Assembly (NCBI GenBank): GCA_038025085.1
Contig: CM076147.1
Location: 40,918,766-40,982,765, forward strand
Direction of reading: 5' to 3'
DNA length: 64,000 nt
From: Tetragonia tetragonoides
Lineage: Eukaryota; Streptophyta; Magnoliopsida; Caryophyllales; Aizoaceae
The notes below the pieces were generated by a model that made no database searches, was not told the origin of the DNA, and saw only the letters and a list, made by a program, of their open reading frames with translations. The position numbers and the translations under genes are program-made. Shown here in pieces: positions 11,001 through 21,509 of the stretch (positions within the stretch are counted from its first letter, which is position 1; every line of letters begins with the position of its first letter).

Positions 11001-14000
11001 ATTGAGGAAGAGACCTGTGTAAGTAAACACAATTGTCAATCCGGCTGCATGCCATGTGCTCACTCGTCAATTCCTTGACACAAAGCCAGGCTAAGGTGAA
11101 AGTTTTTTTTTGTTTATCCAATAGGCCGGCCTCAAGTAAAGAAGATAGATCGCGTGATAATGTAGGAACTGATTCGTCCTCTCCACTTGTCAAATTGGAT
11201 GCTGCTGCGCACTCACATATTGATAAGCACAGGTACTTTTATGCAAAACTTTGGTACTTAACCACACAATATAAGTATGAATCTTAGCATCTGTGTTCTT
11301 TGGGGATTTTCATTTTACTCTCTGAGACATTAGAGCTCTATGTGTAACAAGAAATTATCCTTATGATATCAGTTTCCTCCTGTCTGTATAATCTGTTGTT
11401 AGATATGGAGACAAAGGGGAGAGAGAAAGAGCTTGTGGATAGAGCAATTCCACTATGTAAAGGTAGAAATTGGGGATCCATAATTCCATATACAGCATGT
11501 GCCTCTGCCCTTAGTTGATTTCAGGAAGGACAGTTTATTTTAACCCCAAATCTAAGTATTATATGAAGCGTCGTATCTTCTTACTTTTTTAAGGATCACT
11601 TAGGGGGCGCATTGTATGGTCCTATGAAATGTATATCTTATTTGGAGGAAATTCGGTTATGTGCAATTATTTTCAACTCCATATTGTCCTTTCTGCTTCT
11701 TTTTGGAGGCACCTGTAATATTGCTGCTTTTTTTTGGAAAAAATCTTTCTACTTAATTATGAATACAGTTCGATCATTCTTCTATGTAAAAAGAGCAACT
11801 TTTGCGTTTTGCCTCTCTATTCTGTGGAAGAACCAAATTATCTAGGCATTATCTAAAAGGTGTTATAAATCTCTTTAGTTCATGTTCATTCAACTCTGTT
11901 TCTCAAGTTCCCTTATTTACTTCTTCATTACAGAAAGCTTCAAGAAGACTTGACTGACGAGATGGTTGGGCTTGCACGGCAACTAAAAGAGAGCAGCCTC
12001 CAGATGAGTCAGTCGCTGCAAAATACTGAGAAGGTATGTAGTTGTGCTTTTTGCAGGTGGTTTTACATTCTGAACGAAATATTTTGCCCATTGAAATACC
12101 TTTGCTTGGATGAAATGAGACACTACTGGCGGTTGCAAGCCCACAAATGTGGTTTTTCTTCTTCCAAAATGATAGTGTTTTGCTCTCTTCTTTTCCCTTT
12201 TCTAATATGCTAATAAATAATCTATATATATAGGAGGCATTTTTCGGGAGAAATGAAATGTGGCATGCTAACTAGGCGAGAATTTTAAGAGCGCACCACC
12301 TAAGCAAAGATAATGACAAAAAGTAGTTAGTGTAAAATGTTAAGGAGTCTTAGATAATGACAAAAAATAACTGGTTAAAACGTTTAGGAGTTTTAGCATC
12401 CTTGCTATTTAGGATTCTTGAGAGGTTAATTTTCGTCAAATATTCAGAATTATATATAATATTTTTCAAACATCTCAAAAGATAACAAAAATTACACCAT
12501 CGATTTGGATCGAAAAATATTTCGCAATGACATGCATGTACAATATGTTTAGAACATATGAGTAAGAGTTAATTTTTGTTGCCACATCATCAAAGAGCAT
12601 AAAGTGATGCCACAGTTAAAATGAGACGTACTACTAAGAAAAGAGCATAGGACGTGCCACCTAAGCAAACCTTATAAAATCAAAAGTTTATCAAAATTTT
12701 CATAAAAGATAATAAGATGTTATGGCTCTTACACCAGTGTCCCGTAAAATGCCCTTCCAAGCCTATCACGGACCGGATAAACGACCCCGAGGGCCTCCCA
12801 TGTTCTCTATGGGTGTTCCATGCGATGTGGTGCGAAAATATCTATCTTCGTTCCGGGGCCTCCTGGAAGCTCAAAAAACGTGGATTATATATATAGCCTT
12901 CATTATCCGCTCCTAGGGCCCTGGGTGTCATTTTTGCCCAAACTTCTCCATGAGGTCAATCATGACCCTAAAGGACCCTCGGTGCCCCGGGAGGGACATC
13001 CAGATCCCCGAACTTTGATATTACCCATGCCTTAGGCATTTCGGCTCTTACACCAGTGTCTCGTAAAACGCCCTTCCAAGCCTATCAGAGACCGGATAAG
13101 AGATCCCGAGGGCCTCCCATGTCCCCAAGGGGTGTTTCGCGCGATGTGCTATGAAAATATCCACCTTCATTTCGGGGCCTCCCGGAAGGCCATAAAACAT
13201 GGATTATAACCTTCGTTTTCGGCTTTCCAGGTCAGGGTGTCATTTTTGTCCAAACTTCTTCGAGTGGTCTACCATGACTCTAGAGTACCCTCGGTGCCCC
13301 GGGAGGGACATCCGGATCCCCGAACTTCAATATCACTCATGCCTTTGGTGTTGTGGCTCTTACACCAGTGTCACGTAAAACGCCATTCCAAGCGTATCAG
13401 AGACCGGATAAGCGACCCCGAAGGCCTCCCATGTCTTCTAAGGGTGTTCCGTGCAATGTGGTGCCAAAATATCCACCTTCGTTCCACGGCCTCCCGGAAG
13501 CCAAGAAAAGGTGAATTATAGCCTTTATTTTCGGCTTCCCGGGGCTAAACTTCTTCGGGTGGTCTACCATGACTCTAGAGTTTCCTCGGTGGCTCGGGTG
13601 GGACATACTGATCCCCGAACTTTGGTATCACCCATGTCTTTGGTGTTCTAGCTCTTACACCGGTGTCCCGTAAAACGCCATTCCAAACTTATCAGGGAAC
13701 GACTAAGCGACCTCGAGGGCCTACCATGTCCTCTATGGGTGTCCCGTGCGATGTGGTGCGAAAATATTATGCTTTCGTTCCGGGGCCTCCCGGAAGCTCA
13801 AAAAACGTGGATTAGCCTTCATTTTCAGCTTCAATGGCCCCGGGTGTCATTTTTGCACAAACTTATTTTGGGGTCTATCATGACCATAGAGGACCCTCGG
13901 TGCCCCGAGAGGGACATCCGGATCATCGAACTTCGACATCACCCATGCCTTTGGTGTTCTGGCTCTTACACCGGTGTCCCGTAAAACGCCCTTCCAAGCC

Positions 14001-17000
14001 TATCAGGGACCGGATAAGCGACCCCAATGGCCTCCCATGTCCCTTAGGGTATTCCGTGTGATGTGGTGTGAAAATATCCACCTTCGTTCCAGGGCCTGCC
14101 GGAAGCCCAAAAAAGTGGATTATTGCCTTTGTTTTCGGCTTACAAGGCCAAACTTCTCCGGGTGGTCTACCATGACTCTAGAGTACCCTCAGTTTCACGG
14201 GAAGAACATCCGGATCCCCGAACTTCGATATCACCCATGCCATTGGTGTTCTGACTCTTACACTAGTGTCACGTAAAACGCCCTTCCGAGCTTATAAGGG
14301 ACCGGATAAGAGACCCCAAGGGCCTCCCATGTCCACAAGGGGTGTCTCGCGCGATGTGGTGTGAAAATATCCACCTTCGTTTCGGGGCCTCCCGGAACCC
14401 AAAAAACATGGATTATAGCCTTCGTTTTCCGCTTCCCGGGCTCGGGTGTTATTTTTGCCCAAACTTTTCAGGGGGGTGTATCATGACCCTAGATTACCCT
14501 CGGTGCCATGAGAGGGACATCCGGATCCCCAAACTTCGATATCACCCATGTCTTTGGTGTTCTAACTCTTACACTGGTGTGCCGTAAAACGTCATTCCAA
14601 GTCTATAAGGGACCGGATAAGCGACCCCGAGGGCCTACCATGTCCTCTATGGGTGTTCCGTGCGATGTGGTGCGAAAATATCTGCTTTCGTTTCGGAGCC
14701 TCTTGGAAGCTCAAAAAACGTGGATTATATCCTTTGTTTTCGGCTTCCAGGGTCCCGAGAGTCAAACTTCTTCGAGGGGGTCTATCATGACCCTAGAGAA
14801 CCTTAGGTGCCCCGGGAGGGACATCCAGATCCTCGAACTTCGATATCCCCCATGCCTTTGGTGTTCTGACTCTTATACCAGTTTCCTCTAAGACGTCCTT
14901 CCAATCCTATCAGGGACCGGATAAGCGACCCCAATGGCCTCCCATGTCCCCTAGGGGTAATCCATGCGATATGGTGTGAAAATATCCACCTTCGCTCCAG
15001 AGCCTCCCGAAAGCCTAAAAACGTGGATCTTCGTTTTCGGGCCCGAGTGTCATTTTTGCCCAAACTTCTCCGGGTGGTCTACCATGACTTAAGAGTACCC
15101 TCGGTTCCCCGGGAGGGACATTTGGGTCCCGAACTTCGATATCACCCATGCCTTTGATGGCTCTTACACCGGTGTCACGTGAAACGCCCTTCCTAGCCTA
15201 TAGAGACCGGATAATGGTGTGAAAATATCCACCTTCGTTTCGGGGCCTTCCGGAAGCCCAAAAAACGTGGATTATATAGCCTTTGTTTTCGGCTTCTCGA
15301 GGCCCGGGTGTCATTTTTGCCTAACTTCTCCGGAGGTCTATCATGACCCTAGATTACCCTCGGTGCCCTAGGAGAGGCATCCGAAACTCCGAACTTCGAT
15401 ATTACCCATGTATTTGGTGTTCTAGCTCTTACAACAGTGTTTCGTAAAACGCCATTCCAAGTCTATCAGGGAGGAGATAAGCAACCCCGAGGGCCTCCCA
15501 TGTCCCCTAGTGGTATTCTGTGCGATGTGGTGTGAAAATATCCACCTTCGTTCCGGGGCCTCCAAGAAGCCCAAAAAACGTGGATTAGCCTTCATTTTCG
15601 GCTTCCCGGGGCCGGGGTGTCATTTTTCCCAAACTTCGCCGGGTGGTTTACCATGACTCTAGAGTACCCTCAGTGCCCCGGGAGGGACATCCGGATCCGC
15701 GAACTTCGATATCACCCATGCCTTTGGCGTTCTAGCTCTTACACCAATGTCACGTGAAACGCCCTTCCAATCCTATCAGGGACTGCATAAGCGACCGTGA
15801 GGGCCTCCCATGTCCCTAGGGGTGTTCCGTGCAATATGGTGCGAAAAAATCCACCTTCGTTCCGGAGCCTCTCGGAAGCCCAAAAAACGTGGATTAGCCT
15901 TTGTTTCCGTGTTCCCGGGCCCCGGGGTTCACTTTTGCACAAATTTTTCCCGGGGGTCTATCATGACCCTGGAGCACACTCAGTCATATATAGATCAAAT
16001 TTTACAGTATGACTAATCATAATATGTAGAACTATCATGCAACAAACAATGTAATTTTTGGGGTAGGTACCTCTAACTTTTATAGAGGCACCACACAAGC
16101 GAATATTGACTTTTTTTTCTTTTATCAAAGGCTGATACACGGCCAGTGAATGACTATTACCATGACTTGAGGGCATCCCTCCCTCCAACATTTTAAAATT
16201 TTCCCTAAAACAAATTAAGAGTCAGGTTGCGGATGAACCTCTCCAAATCCCGCCTTGGTGTTGTTTTAGTTTTACTTACCAGTTAATCACAAAATTAGCA
16301 CCAAAAAAGAAAAAAAAATTATTACAACAAAGTTAGAAGCGAGGCAATCCATAAGAAAACATTAAATTAAAAAATAAAAACTAAAAAGAGTTGAAACATC
16401 CCGTGGCATGCACACTAGTTATCTTTAAATTAAGAATTTGATTGAACTCAAATGGTGAAGCGCCTGGGCTCTATACCCAAAATTCCACATTACACACCAT
16501 TTACCAAGTCTTCCAAACCACGTAAAGCCAAGACACCACACACCCGGACTATGTAACCTTTATCCTTCAATATGCAAAAGCCAAACTATCTCGGCATATC
16601 CTTCGAACGTTCATTGCTTTTCATATGTTCTCTCTCCTGCCTAGGGATTGGATCAGACCCCAGAAATATTTGTTTGGATGTGGAGTTCTGGACTCAGAAT
16701 CAAAGACCATAAATATTTGGTTATAGACTTGGGGTGAAACCCAGACAAGCTGACTTATATCACACCCCCATTATGTTGTCCAAGAAAAGCTCACCGCCAC
16801 TTCTGGCTTCATTTCTATGAGGTATTGAGGTAGCTAAGACAAACTCACCAAATTAGAAGCCCCACTCTTGGCTCTTTCTTTAAATCCACGAGTTAGGAAC
16901 CTAGTATAGGTATGCAAATTTTATTCTTGCTCAGGAATCCTGTTCTGGTGTGGAACTGGAAGGGATGTGGGAGCATACCGACAAGTGCACTAGCAGGGTT

Positions 17001-17850
17001 TGTGTATTATAACATTTATCCCCATGTTGACTACTAGTAGCAATATTGGTCTTAAATTCCTAATTGAATTACCCTTTGGAAACTTTTCGCTGAACTGATG
17101 CCAATTTTTAGTGGAATTGTTTTGGATTGAACCTTAATGTTAAATCTACATTTATTTGCACCAGAAACATGACTTTCTTGTGTACGTCCTACAGGGCCCT
17201 TGTTCATTGCTAATTTTGCATATTTCAATCCTCTTTCTTGCCTCCGCCCAGCCCTCATTTGTTCAAACCCCTCAGTTGCCAAGGGTACCAGATATTTCAC
17301 TGGGTATCTTCCCTGTTATGACTGTGCTCTGTATACAAATCTTCTCTTAACCAACTTAGGATTACATGACCCGTGTTTGGAAATGAGTTATTATGTCATG
17401 ATAGTGCAACAGAAAAAACTGGTTGCGGACATATCATCCCTGTCATTGACTGTCTAGTATGTGACTCCTCCTGCATATGATGCATATGAACTTAGAATTA
17501 CCAATGTTCAATGTGAATATTCTTTTTAACAAGTGTGTACATTATTTCTCAATTTACTTTTATTATTCATGTAGTTTTCTATAGGTATATCTAAAATGTA
17601 GGTGTTTCAGCTTGTCTACTTTCTTATCATAAAATGTGTCTGTCATTAACAAATCATGGACATGTGAGTGCAGATACTTGATTCAACTGAAAAGGCAGTT
17701 GAGCAAAGCTTGGCAAGCACTGGTCATGCCAATGTACGGGCAATGAAAGTGTATAATGAGAGTTCGAAGACATCATGCTTTACGTGGCTCCTTATGTTTG
17801 TTATGACATGTGTGTTCATGATGGTGGTTCTCCTAATTCGAGTTACATAA
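8065..17850 (+). CDS. USE1: Use1-type ER SNARE (seven coding exons)
   Basis: Use1 is a tail-anchored SNARE that acts with Sec20, Sec22 and a syntaxin-18 relative in Golgi-to-ER retrograde fusion at the ER. Exons 8065-8148, 8271-8338, 10094-10166, 10927-11018, 11125-11232, 11934-12033 and 17674-17850 have GT/AG borders and join in frame, giving 233 residues, close to the plant family length as I recall it. The start [23 protein letters not shown], then [23 protein letters not shown], is the plant Use1 N-terminus. The SNARE region spans about residues 142-207, with an Asp at 178 near the expected ionic layer. The membrane anchor is about 210-231 ([21 protein letters not shown]), leaving a two-residue lumenal end. 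The last intron is 5.6 kb because it carries a Helitron-like insertion, and intron 2 carries a hAT MITE. The frame is intact, so the gene is probably functional. Confidence 0.9.
8339..12220 (+). other. Introns 2-5 and the start of intron 6 of USE1
   Basis: Outside the exons listed for USE1 and the MITE at 9427-9904 I see only AT-rich, stop-rich intron sequence. Two loose partial repeats (about 10660-10720 and 10790-10840, each with GGGCTTTRAAGTGAGGTT.CCCTA) lie in intron 3. No other gene was recognised. Confidence 0.6.
9427..9904. mobile_element. hAT-like MITE rich in CGTTTC/GAAACG, with 8-bp target duplication
   Basis: The 478-bp element is flanked by perfect ATTATAGG repeats (9419-9426 and 9905-9912). 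Ends are imperfect inverted repeats: CAATGAAGCACCAAAACG on the left against CAAGGTTGCACGGAAACG read from the right. The interior has dense GAAACGC-type motifs on the left and GTTTCCGCGTTTC motifs on the right, so the arms can pair. An 8-bp duplication is the mark of hAT transposition. A second, shorter family member lies at 33404-33559. Confidence 0.85.
12221..16418 (+). mobile_element. Probable non-autonomous Helitron carrying the ~310-bp array
   Basis: The left end reads TCTATATATATAGGAGGCATTT after an A, and the right end reads CCCGTGGCATGCACACTAG before a T. That fits Helitron insertion between A and T, a 5' TC and a 3' CTAG, and the A/T-rich start is typical of plant Helitrons. The hairpin before the 3' end is degenerate. 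The flanks inside the element (12221-12720 and 15986-16418) have GTGCCACCTAAGCAAA-type sequences and no Rep/helicase frame, so it cannot move on its own. It lies in USE1 intron 6. The boundaries are an inference from end motifs. Confidence 0.55.
12722..15985 (+). repeat. GC-rich tandem array, unit about 310 bp, about 11 copies
   Basis: Each unit has the same landmarks in order: GGCTCTTACACC.GTGTC, CGTAAAACGCCCTTCCAAGCC, GGGACCGGATAAGCGACC, GGCCTCCCATGTCC, GATGTGGTG.GAAAATATCC, CGTTCCGGGGCCTCCCGG, AAAACGTGGATTA, TTTTCGGCTTCC, GTCATTTTTGCCCAAACTTC, CTATCATGACCCTAGAG, GGAGGGACATCCGGATCCCC and GAACTTCGATATCACCCATGCC. Spacing of the ACCGGATAAG mark ranges from about 267 to 319 bp. The array is markedly more GC-rich than its surroundings. 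Open frames inside it occur in several frames and differ between units, so I do not regard it as coding. Inverted relatives lie at 19490-20700 and 47280-52218. Confidence 0.9.
16419..17673 (+). other. Remainder of USE1 intron 6
   Basis: AT-rich intron sequence between the probable Helitron end and the last USE1 exon. I see no gene or clear repeat. Confidence 0.5.
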
Positions 17851-18199
17851 TTTGTTAATAGGGTGACTATGTAATTATTCTCAAATATGAAACTGCAGCA
17901 AAATTAGCTCTAAGCCAGAAGTAGAGATATTTTCAGTAGATTTTGCTTTTTGTGATGTGAGAAGGCCTGGCGGCCTGGCGCTTGTAATCCCCTCTGGTTT
18001 TGCCGTATACCAGACTAATCTTGTATTGAAATTCTTTCGTGCATTGGCAAATTTTAGAATTTGACCAAAAAAGAAATCTCACTCTCATAAAGTTTTTGCC
18101 TCTGGAGTTAGCTACTTGTGGGTTACTTTGGCTTATTATGCAGCAGCTCTTGTTCCCTTGCTCATTAAGCTATTTTCAGCAAGTAACAAACTTGCAAGT

Positions 18200-18657
18200 T
18201 GCAACAGTTGAATATCTAATGAAAAGGGGATGGCAAATACCTAGCAGGTGTGTATCCTGTGTTGTGCCCATGTTGAGACTGTCTCTCACATGTTCTTTCA
18301 GTGCCCTTTCTCTACACAGGTTTGGTCGAGTGTTATGTGCTGGCTCTGGATTAAACCTATACTTTTCTCCTTAGACATGAGATAAAGCGGTTCACTACAT
18401 ATGTGAAGGGCAAGAGCTATAAGCACAAGCTGAGGAGAGCTGCTTCGGGAGTTCCTGTATACTTCCTCTGGCAGGAGCATAATATGAGGTTGTTCAAGGA
18501 GAAAGGGAGAATCCCTGAATATAGTGGAGATGATAAATTTGTGTATATGTTCGCTTCTTTCATGTTTCTAATAATGAACAGTAGTTATAGGTATAGAACC
18601 CCTGTGCATGTACACATTTTTTGAGTTTTTTTTTTTTTTTGCCCGGAGTGGATGAAC

Positions 18658-18692
<35 letters not shown>
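18200..18692 (+). mobile_element. L1-type LINE 3' end: zf-RVT remnant with poly-A tail
   Basis: Around 18247-18350 one frame reads CILCCAHVETVSHMFFQCPFSTQVW, the zf-RVT zinc-knuckle pattern (C..C...E...H.F..C.....W) found after the reverse transcriptase of plant L1-like elements. A second block at about 18385-18510 reads RRAASGVPVYFLWQEHNMRLF, matching the usual element C-terminus, but it is in another frame. A 31-bp poly-A run at about 18661-18691 marks the 3' end. The copy is 5' truncated and frameshifted. It lies about 350 bp after USE1. Confidence 0.8.
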
Positions 18693-18694
<2 letters not shown>

Positions 18695-19489
18695 CATATA
18701 TTTCTGTAGGAACTTGGAAGTGCCTGCGAGAATCTTATTGGACTTGTCAAACGAAACTTAATTTATTTCCTGAAGGAACTAATGCCAAGTAAATATATTT
18801 GAATGTTAAGAAATTATATCCACTTAAATATGCAACAGAGTATTGTAAGTGACAGAGTGGCATTACTGCCACGATCCACTAAGATTTAGCCTTAGTTGTT
18901 TTGATTCGTCCCCACACCCCCTCCCCTCAAATCCGCTATTCTTGCTATGTTGTGTGAAAAGAGGTTTCGAAAAAGGATATAAGGGACACACAGTGCTAAG
19001 TAGGAATAAGTCCACAGGCCAAGGAAGGGGACAAGGAAAGAGGCTAAGTCATGTGAGTGCTAAGTATGAAAAAGTCCCAAATATGAATAACAAGTCCCAG
19101 CGCCCATGTCCTAGAGGCCATGACGCCCTGTCCCATGGCACTGCACCCTTGTCGCAACACCTTGTCCCATGAAGCAGCACCCATGACGCATGGCGTTGCA
19201 CCCTTGTCGTGGCACCATGACCCATGGCGCTGCATCACCATTGTCTCATGACGCATCACCATGACCCATGGCGCTGCAGCTCCCTTGTCCCATGTCGCAA
19301 CACCTAGTCCTATGACGCTGAAGCACACTTGTCGCATTACCTAGTCCCATGGCGTTGCAACACCCTTGTCCCATGACGCAAAGCGAGCGTGCCCATGTCC
19401 CAACGCCTAGCGAGCTCCATGTCCCAATACCCAGCGAGCGCCATGTCACATGTTCCATGTCCATGGGTGAAATCCGAGTTGAGAGACCC
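18693..19489. other. Intergenic DNA with a GC-rich stretch of degenerate short repeats
   Basis: From about 19090 to 19480 the sequence repeats loose variants of CCATGGCGCTGCA, CCCTTGTCGCA and CATGACGCA in a degenerate tandem pattern directly next to the ~310-bp array. Open frames here are products of the base composition. The part from 18693 to 19090 holds nothing I recognise. Confidence 0.6.
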
Positions 19490-20700
19490 GCATGACCGTC
19501 CCGAGTTACCAGAGGTGCTCTAGGATGACGATAGACCCCCCCCCCCCGGAGAAGTTTGGGCAGAAACGACACCCAGGCCCCGGGAAATCGAAAATCAAAG
19601 GCTATAATCCACGTTTTTGGTCTTGCGGTGCCCCAGGATGAAGGTTGATATTTTCGTACCACATCGCTAGGGACTCCCATAGGAAACATGGGAGGCCCCG
19701 GGGGCCTGTTAACATGTCCCTTATAGGCTTGTAAGGGCATTTTTACGGGACACCAATGTAAGGGCTCGAACACCAAAAACATGGGTGATATCGAAGTTCG
19801 GGTATCCTGATTACCCTTTCCGGGCACCGACGGTCCTCTAAGGTCATGATAGACCTCCCGGAGAAGTTTGTGAAAAAATGACACCGGGGCCTTGGGAAGC
19901 CGAAAACGTAGGCTATATAATCCACTATTTTTTGGCTCCTGGGAGGCCCCAAAAAGAAGGTGGATATTTTCGCGCAATATCGCAAGGGATATCCCTAGGA
20001 AACATGAGAGGCCCTCGGGGTCCGTTATCGAGTCCCTGATAAGGGAGTTTTTATGGAACACCAATGTGAGGGCTCAAACACTGAAAGCATGGATGAGGTC
20101 GAAGTTCGGGGACCCTGATGACCCTCCCGGGGCACCGAGTGTTATCTGAGATCATGATAGACTCCCCAAAAAAGTTTGGGCAAAAATGACACCCAGGTCC
20201 CGGGAAGCCGAAAAGGTAGGCTATTAATCCACGTTTTTCTGGCTCCGGGAGGTCCCGGAATAAAGGTTGATTTTTTCGCACCACATGGCACGGGACATTC
20301 CTAGGGGACATGGGAGGCCCCTGGGGTCGCTTATCCGGTTCATGATAGGCTTGCAAGGGAGTTTTACGGGCCACTGGTGTAATTGTTTGTACACCGAAGG
20401 CATGTGTAATATCGAAGTTCGATGATCCAGGTGACTCTCCTCGGGCAACGAGGGTCCTCTAGGGTCTTGATAAACCCCCATGAGAAGTTTGGGCAAAAAC
20501 GGCAATCTCGTCCCAGGAAGCCGAAAACAAAGGCTATAATCCACGTTTTTCGGGCTTCCGAGAGGCCCCAGAACGAAAGTTTATATTTTCGCACCACATG
20601 ATAAGGGACACCCCTAGGGGACATAGAAGGCCTGCGGGGTAGGTTATCGAGTCCTTAGTAGGCTTGGAAGGGCCTCTTACGAATAACAATAACCCAGTAG
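19490..20700 (-). repeat. Second ~310-bp repeat array, inverted, about four copies
   Basis: The reverse complement carries the landmarks of the 12722-15985 array in the same order (GGTGTCCCATAAAA, CCCTGATAGG, GATGTGGTGCGAAAA, AAACGTGGATTA, CATGATAGACC.CCGGAGAAG and others). Units are more diverged than in the first array. A 272-codon open frame at 19246-20064 crosses the repeats and is not supported as a protein. No Helitron ends were found around this block. Confidence 0.85.
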
Positions 20701-20709
20701 ATATCCTGC

Positions 20710-20741
20710 CTAAGGCGGGGTCTGGAGAGGTCCATCGACGG

Positions 20742-20788
<47 letters not shown>
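20710..20788. repeat. Au-SINE-like scrap and (TA)n microsatellite
   Basis: CCTAAGGCGGGGTCTGGAGAG at about 20709-20729 resembles the Au SINE piece at 6105. It is followed by roughly 45 bp of alternating TA at about 20743-20787. Confidence 0.6.
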
Positions 20789-20789
<1 letters not shown>

Positions 20790-21509
20790 ACATACATTGT
20801 TCATACTATTCAACGCAAAAACTTCCCTGCACCTGTCTCACAATGTGAGATGGGTGCATTGTGAGACAGGTGCATGGGAGATCCGCTCTACAGTATAATG
20901 CTCGCTCGTGGGAGATCCACTCTACATGAACTAAGCTATCACCCCCGGATATGTGCGCATCAACATTTGTTGCGTTCTCAAACAAAGTGGCATTGCTTGT
21001 TCGGTTGTACCTCTTCCTCAAACAACCGTTTGCTCCTCGCCTAAGGTATGGAGCAGTCTTAAATCCATCCTTTAAGGTGTCTAAAAGCCAGTGCGGGAAG
21101 AGTTATTGTGGTCGCCGATGGATACTCCTGATGTGGGGGAAAAGAAGTCAACGTATAAAACTTCTCATCCCATTAATGCAAATTTATCCTCTGATAATGG
21201 TCATATCATGGATAAATTTAGTACAGCATAATCAGATAACTTCCAATGTTTCGCTTTTTATCAATAACCAGCTTGTGAAGTCAATTTACCCTTCACAGCA
21301 CCAATTTTACAACTCTACAACTAATTCCTATTAGCAACTACCGAACAATAATCTGCAATTCACAACAGCCATTTTGTATTTTTATTTTGACACTAGAAGA
21401 TATTATTTTTTTTTATAACGCACACCCAATTATTCAGCAGAAACAAGCAGCAAGAAAGGAGAGAAGTGCAGATATTGCACCTGAGTTATGAAGGTGAACT
21501 CAGAGAGCT
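20789..21509. other. Intergenic region downstream of the NLR gene
   Basis: A short inverted/direct repeat built on CACCTGTCTCACAATGTGAGA occurs at about 20829-20875. The rest is AT-rich and includes the presumed 3' untranslated region of the minus-strand receptor. No gene was seen. Confidence 0.5.

Noticed and set aside
13837..14891. Several overlapping 70-130 codon plus-strand frames in the first array
   Set aside because: Neighbouring units give related peptides in different frames with stops at different places; no conserved frame, start or splice pattern.
12722..15985. CRISPR-like regularly spaced repeats
   Set aside because: Units are contiguous ~310-bp tandem copies without spacers in a plant nuclear context.
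19246..20064. 272-codon open frame on the minus strand
   Set aside because: It runs through the GC-rich ~310-bp repeat and adjoining short repeats. Frames differ between units and no domain is present, so it is a product of low stop-codon density.
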